8,150 bases of DNA, from assembly GCA_937873285.1 (NCBI GenBank), contig CALMNV010000059.1, positions 1 to 8,150 on the forward strand, written 5' to 3'. Each line of letters begins with the position of its first letter. Positions within the stretch are counted from its first letter, which is position 1. Shown here piece by piece: positions 6,476 to 8,150 of this stretch. The stretch is from an uncultured Intrasporangium sp. (lineage in GTDB: Bacteria; Actinomycetota; Actinomycetes; Actinomycetales; Dermatophilaceae). A model generated the notes under the pieces. The model was not told where the DNA came from. It worked only from the letters and a program-made list of their open reading frames with translations, and did not search any database. Made by a program: the position numbers and the translations under genes.

Positions 6476-7868
6476 ACAGCAGCGTGAGTCCGCCGAGGGT
6501 GTAGCCGAGCATGACGACGACGAGCGGGACCTGCCCGGCGACTGCCGCCCGCCGTGGCAGCACCGCCACGGCCCGCTCGTGGGCGGCCACGACGCCGAGC
6601 AGGTGGCCGAGGACGATGCTCGTCGCCTGGATCGTCGCCACGAGCGTCGGGGCGATGAGTGCCGCGCTCGGCGTGAGCCTCGCCAGGCCGAAGACGTCGG
6701 CGCCCTGCCCGAGCGGGTTGGACAGCAGCGCCACGGTCAGCTGCCCCTGATAGACCCCCAGCGACCAGTAGTGCGCGACGACGTAGCCGCCCGCGATGGG
6801 CACGAGCGAGGGCGCCAGGTCGCTCGTGAGACGCAGCCAGGCCCCGGCTCCCAGCCCGGCCAGACGGGCGGAGACTGCTGCCGCCAGCGCGAGGCTGGCC
6901 GCCACGGCGGCGAAGAAGGCGAGCAGCGTCGCCGTCTTCAGCACCGGGGCGGCGACCGGCGAGGTCTGCACGAAGGTGGCCCAGGACAGGTTGGCCGAGA
7001 AGCCGTCGTATGCCGTCGACCCGAGCATCACCGACACGACGGCGACCAGCCCCGGCTGGCCCCGCAGCTCGCCGACGCCGTGCAGCGGAGTGCGCAGCAC
7101 CCATCGGCCGTCGGCCCGCCGGCCGAGCGGCGAGAGCAGCCCGAGGACGCGCGACCACACCTCGAAGGGGTCGGCCCGCTCGAACCACACCCGGCCGAAG
7201 ACGGCGCTGCCGAGGACCGACACCGCGACGAAGGCCAGCACCAGCAGCCGCAGGAACGGCAGGCTCGTGTTGTCCTCCGCGACGAGCTCGACCCAGGTGA
7301 AGGCGGCCAGGCCGGCGGCGGCGGGCCACAGGCCTGCCCGGTAGGGCAACAGGGCGAGGTCGGGGTCGATCCGGACCAGGCGGGTCAGACCCGCGTGCAG
7401 CAGCCGCAGCGGGTTGAGCACCCGCCACACCGGGCCGAGGGCCATGGAGGCGAACGCCACGCCCACCCACAGCCACACGTAGACCACCGACGCGACCGGG
7501 TTCCTGGCCGTGTCGGCGCCGGCGACGAGGGCGACCGACACCACCACCGTCACGGCGAGAGACGCCAGCCGTGCCGCGAAGGGCAGCGCCGGCGAGTCGA
7601 GGAGCCGGGCGATCCGCCTGGGCAGCAGCAGGCCATCCGTCGAGCGCAGCCGAGGCTCCCGCCAGTGCGCGGCGAGCACGACGAGTGGCAGTCCCGTGCG
7701 CCTGGGCGGGGCGAGGAGGAATGCCTCGTCTCCCGCGAACTCCGCCGTCCAGGTCGCGGGCACGAGGCCCAGCACGTGCTCTCGGATCGCCTCCTCGTGC
7801 CCGCTCTCCGAGGGAATGCTCACCAGCTCGAGCGCCCGCGCAGCGAGGACGTCTGCGAGCGCGGTCAC
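6465..7868 (-). CDS. FedB-like (fenitrothion hydrolase family) membrane protein with a foreign M20-peptidase N-terminus
   Basis: This is a 467-residue frame with a GTG start at 7868. Residues 1-68 match the N-terminus of M20 metallopeptidases such as DapE or ArgE: LVSIPSESGHEEAIREHV and then PLVVLAAH, where that family continues with YDTVP-like text and catalytic metal ligands. From W69 the protein instead reads WREPRLRSTDG and becomes an actinobacterial polytopic membrane protein of the type annotated as fenitrothion hydrolase. Support includes helices at about 101-118, 126-146, 181-197, 205-224, 308-337, 354-368, 402-429 and 446-464, the VLNPLRLLH and TAYDGFS strings, and VAHYWSLGVYQGQ with SNPLGQGADVFG. 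The natural N-terminus of this family (a first helix of about 40-60 residues) is missing, as are all M20 catalytic residues. The hydrolase name comes from one insecticide-degrading relative and is not a secure function. The C-terminal assignment is firmer than the fusion, which I suspect is an artefact. Confidence 0.85.
   Translation of the reverse strand: MTALADVLAARALELVSIPSESGHEEAIREHVLGLVPATWTAEFAGDEAFLLAPPRRTGLPLVVLAAHWREPRLRSTDGLLLPRRIARLLDSPALPFAARLASLAVTVVVSVALVAGADTARNPVASVVYVWLWVGVAFASMALGPVWRVLNPLRLLHAGLTRLVRIDPDLALLPYRAGLWPAAAGLAAFTWVELVAEDNTSLPFLRLLVLAFVAVSVLGSAVFGRVWFERADPFEVWSRVLGLLSPLGRRADGRWVLRTPLHGVGELRGQPGLVAVVSVMLGSTAYDGFSANLSWATFVQTSPVAAPVLKTATLLAFFAAVAASLALAAAVSARLAGLGAGAWLRLTSDLAPSLVPIAGGYVVAHYWSLGVYQGQLTVALLSNPLGQGADVFGLARLTPSAALIAPTLVATIQATSIVLGHLLGVVAAHERAVAVLPRRAAVAGQVPLVVVMLGYTLGGLTLLFTP
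7656..7678 (-). other. In-frame junction between M20-peptidase-like and FedB-like sequence
   Basis: The codons spelling VLAAHWRE cover the switch. VVLAAH is the usual M20 strand before the first metal-binding region, while WREPRLRS is the FedB-family text that normally follows a helix ending in a similar V-L-A string. A shared stretch at V-L-A-A would let two templates cross without losing the frame. Confidence 0.65.
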
Positions 7869-7874
7869 GCGCGG

Positions 7875-7880
7875 AGCCTA
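7875..7880 (-). promoter_or_regulatory. -10 element for the 7868 GTG start, probably leaderless
   Basis: The minus strand reads TAGGCT followed by six bases and then the GTG at 7868, the spacing expected for leaderless transcription. No ribosome site is visible. There is no good -35, which is common for actinobacterial promoters. Confidence 0.4.
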
Positions 7881-7886
7881 CCGCGG

Positions 7887-7892
7887 CATAAT
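7887..7892 (+). promoter_or_regulatory. -10 element for the TrmO-like gene, probably leaderless
   Basis: CATAAT is followed by six bases and then the GTG at 7899. It lies back to back with the minus-strand -10 at 7875-7880, so both genes would start from a 30-base divergent region. No ribosome site precedes the GTG. Confidence 0.5.
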
Positions 7893-7898
7893 CTCGCG

Positions 7899-8150
7899 GT
7901 GACCGTGCGCCAGCCCGATCCCGCTCCGGTCTGCCGCGTCCTGCTGCACCCGGAATTCCTGCCCGGGCTGGAGGGGATCGACGGCTTCTCGCACCTGATC
8001 CTGCTGTACTGGCTGCACGAGGCCGGCCCCGCGCGCCTGGTGTTCCGCCCGCCCTTCCCCTCGCTGGAGGAAATCCCCTCCTGGGCGCCGGCCCTGGGCG
8101 TGCTGGTGCTGGCGGTGCTGTGGACCGTGGGCACGGGCTGGAGCGCGGAC
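7899..8150 (+). CDS. TrmO-like (TsaA/YaeB family) protein start, 3' partial and diverging
   Basis: The frame gives 84 residues to the window edge. Residues 12-46 match the N-terminal part of TrmO-type tRNA (m6t6A37) methyltransferases, which methylate t6A at position 37 using S-adenosylmethionine: RVLLHPEFLPGLEGIDGFSHLILLYWLH. The family should then give a Gly-Val-Phe-Ala-Thr-Arg...Arg-Pro-Asn-Pro motif within about 30 residues. Instead residues 47-84 read VFRPPFPSLEEIPSWAPALGVLVLAVLW and on into a hydrophobic, helix-like stretch unlike TrmO. Neither other forward frame of the last 110 bases restores the motif, so a simple frameshift does not explain it. I read this as a third composite frame or a divergent, possibly dead copy. 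The GTG at 7899 is supported by the CATAAT element. Confidence 0.6.
   Translation, partial: MTVRQPDPAPVCRVLLHPEFLPGLEGIDGFSHLILLYWLHEAGPARLVFRPPFPSLEEIPSWAPALGVLVLAVLWTVGTGWSAD

Noticed and set aside
7863..7904. Inverted repeat GGTCAC ... GTGACC across the divergent starts
   Set aside because: It arises because both genes begin with the same two codons (GTG ACC); no sign it is an operator.
7865..8134. Minus-strand open frame opposite the TrmO-like start
   Set aside because: No recognisable family; the plus strand gives the GFSHLILLYWLH match and a suitable -10 element.
1..8150. CRISPR arrays, tRNA or rRNA genes, insertion sequences, attachment sites
   Set aside because: No regularly spaced direct repeats, cloverleaf-like segments, transposase text or terminal repeats were seen by eye.
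7899..8150. Frameshift explanation for the TrmO divergence
   Set aside because: Reading the last 110 bases in the other two forward frames gives Gly/Ala/Pro- or Arg/Cys/Trp-rich text without the expected GVFATR or RPNP motif.

Overview
The window is very GC-rich DNA with almost no unassigned space. Its gene content (an actinobacterial SecA without a C-terminal zinc motif, an Rv3235-family protein, a BldC-like excisionase-type regulator, a TadZ/CpaE-type ATPase with an arginine P-loop, leaderless promoters) points to a high-GC actinobacterium. A member of the Intrasporangiaceae/Dermatophilaceae is my best guess; that placement is inference.

Left edge (3-2009, +): one long frame, open at the edge. 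About its first 173 codons are the phosphotransacetylase-like domain of an NADP malic enzyme (MaeB). From about base 522 the same frame becomes the C-terminal half of SecA. The SecA motor's first ATPase domain is absent.

Core (about 522-7660) reads as coherent chromosome. The SecA end converges with a two-gene minus-strand operon: a LysM/membrane protein followed by an Rv3235-family protein, joined by a GTGA overlap. A compact divergent promoter region (3344-3447) drives that operon leftward, apparently leaderless, and an uncharacterised 180-residue protein rightward. Next come a minus-strand BldC-like regulator (4039-4266), a 176-base intergenic region with a strong inverted repeat, and a plus-strand pair with an ATGA overlap: an SAF-domain CpaB/RcpC-like protein and a TadZ/CpaE-like ATPase. 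The pair resembles the start of a Flp/Tad pilus operon, but no secretion ATPase or pilin follows. Instead the ATPase gene runs convergently into a large membrane protein related to the FedB 'fenitrothion hydrolase' family.

Right edge: the membrane-protein frame (6465-7868, -) has had its natural N-terminus replaced in-frame by about 68 residues of an M20 peptidase (DapE/ArgE-like). Divergent from it is a partial TrmO-like tRNA methyltransferase start (7899-8150, +), whose reading turns into an unrelated hydrophobic segment before the family's hallmark motif.

The most notable property is therefore three in-frame family switches, one at the left edge and two at the right, flanking an ordinary core. 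An assembly, amplification or sequence-construction artefact is the most economical explanation. I did not find clear evidence of a new defence or mobile system; the best candidate for uncharacterised biology is the reduced BldC-SAF-TadZ locus with its conserved neighbour.
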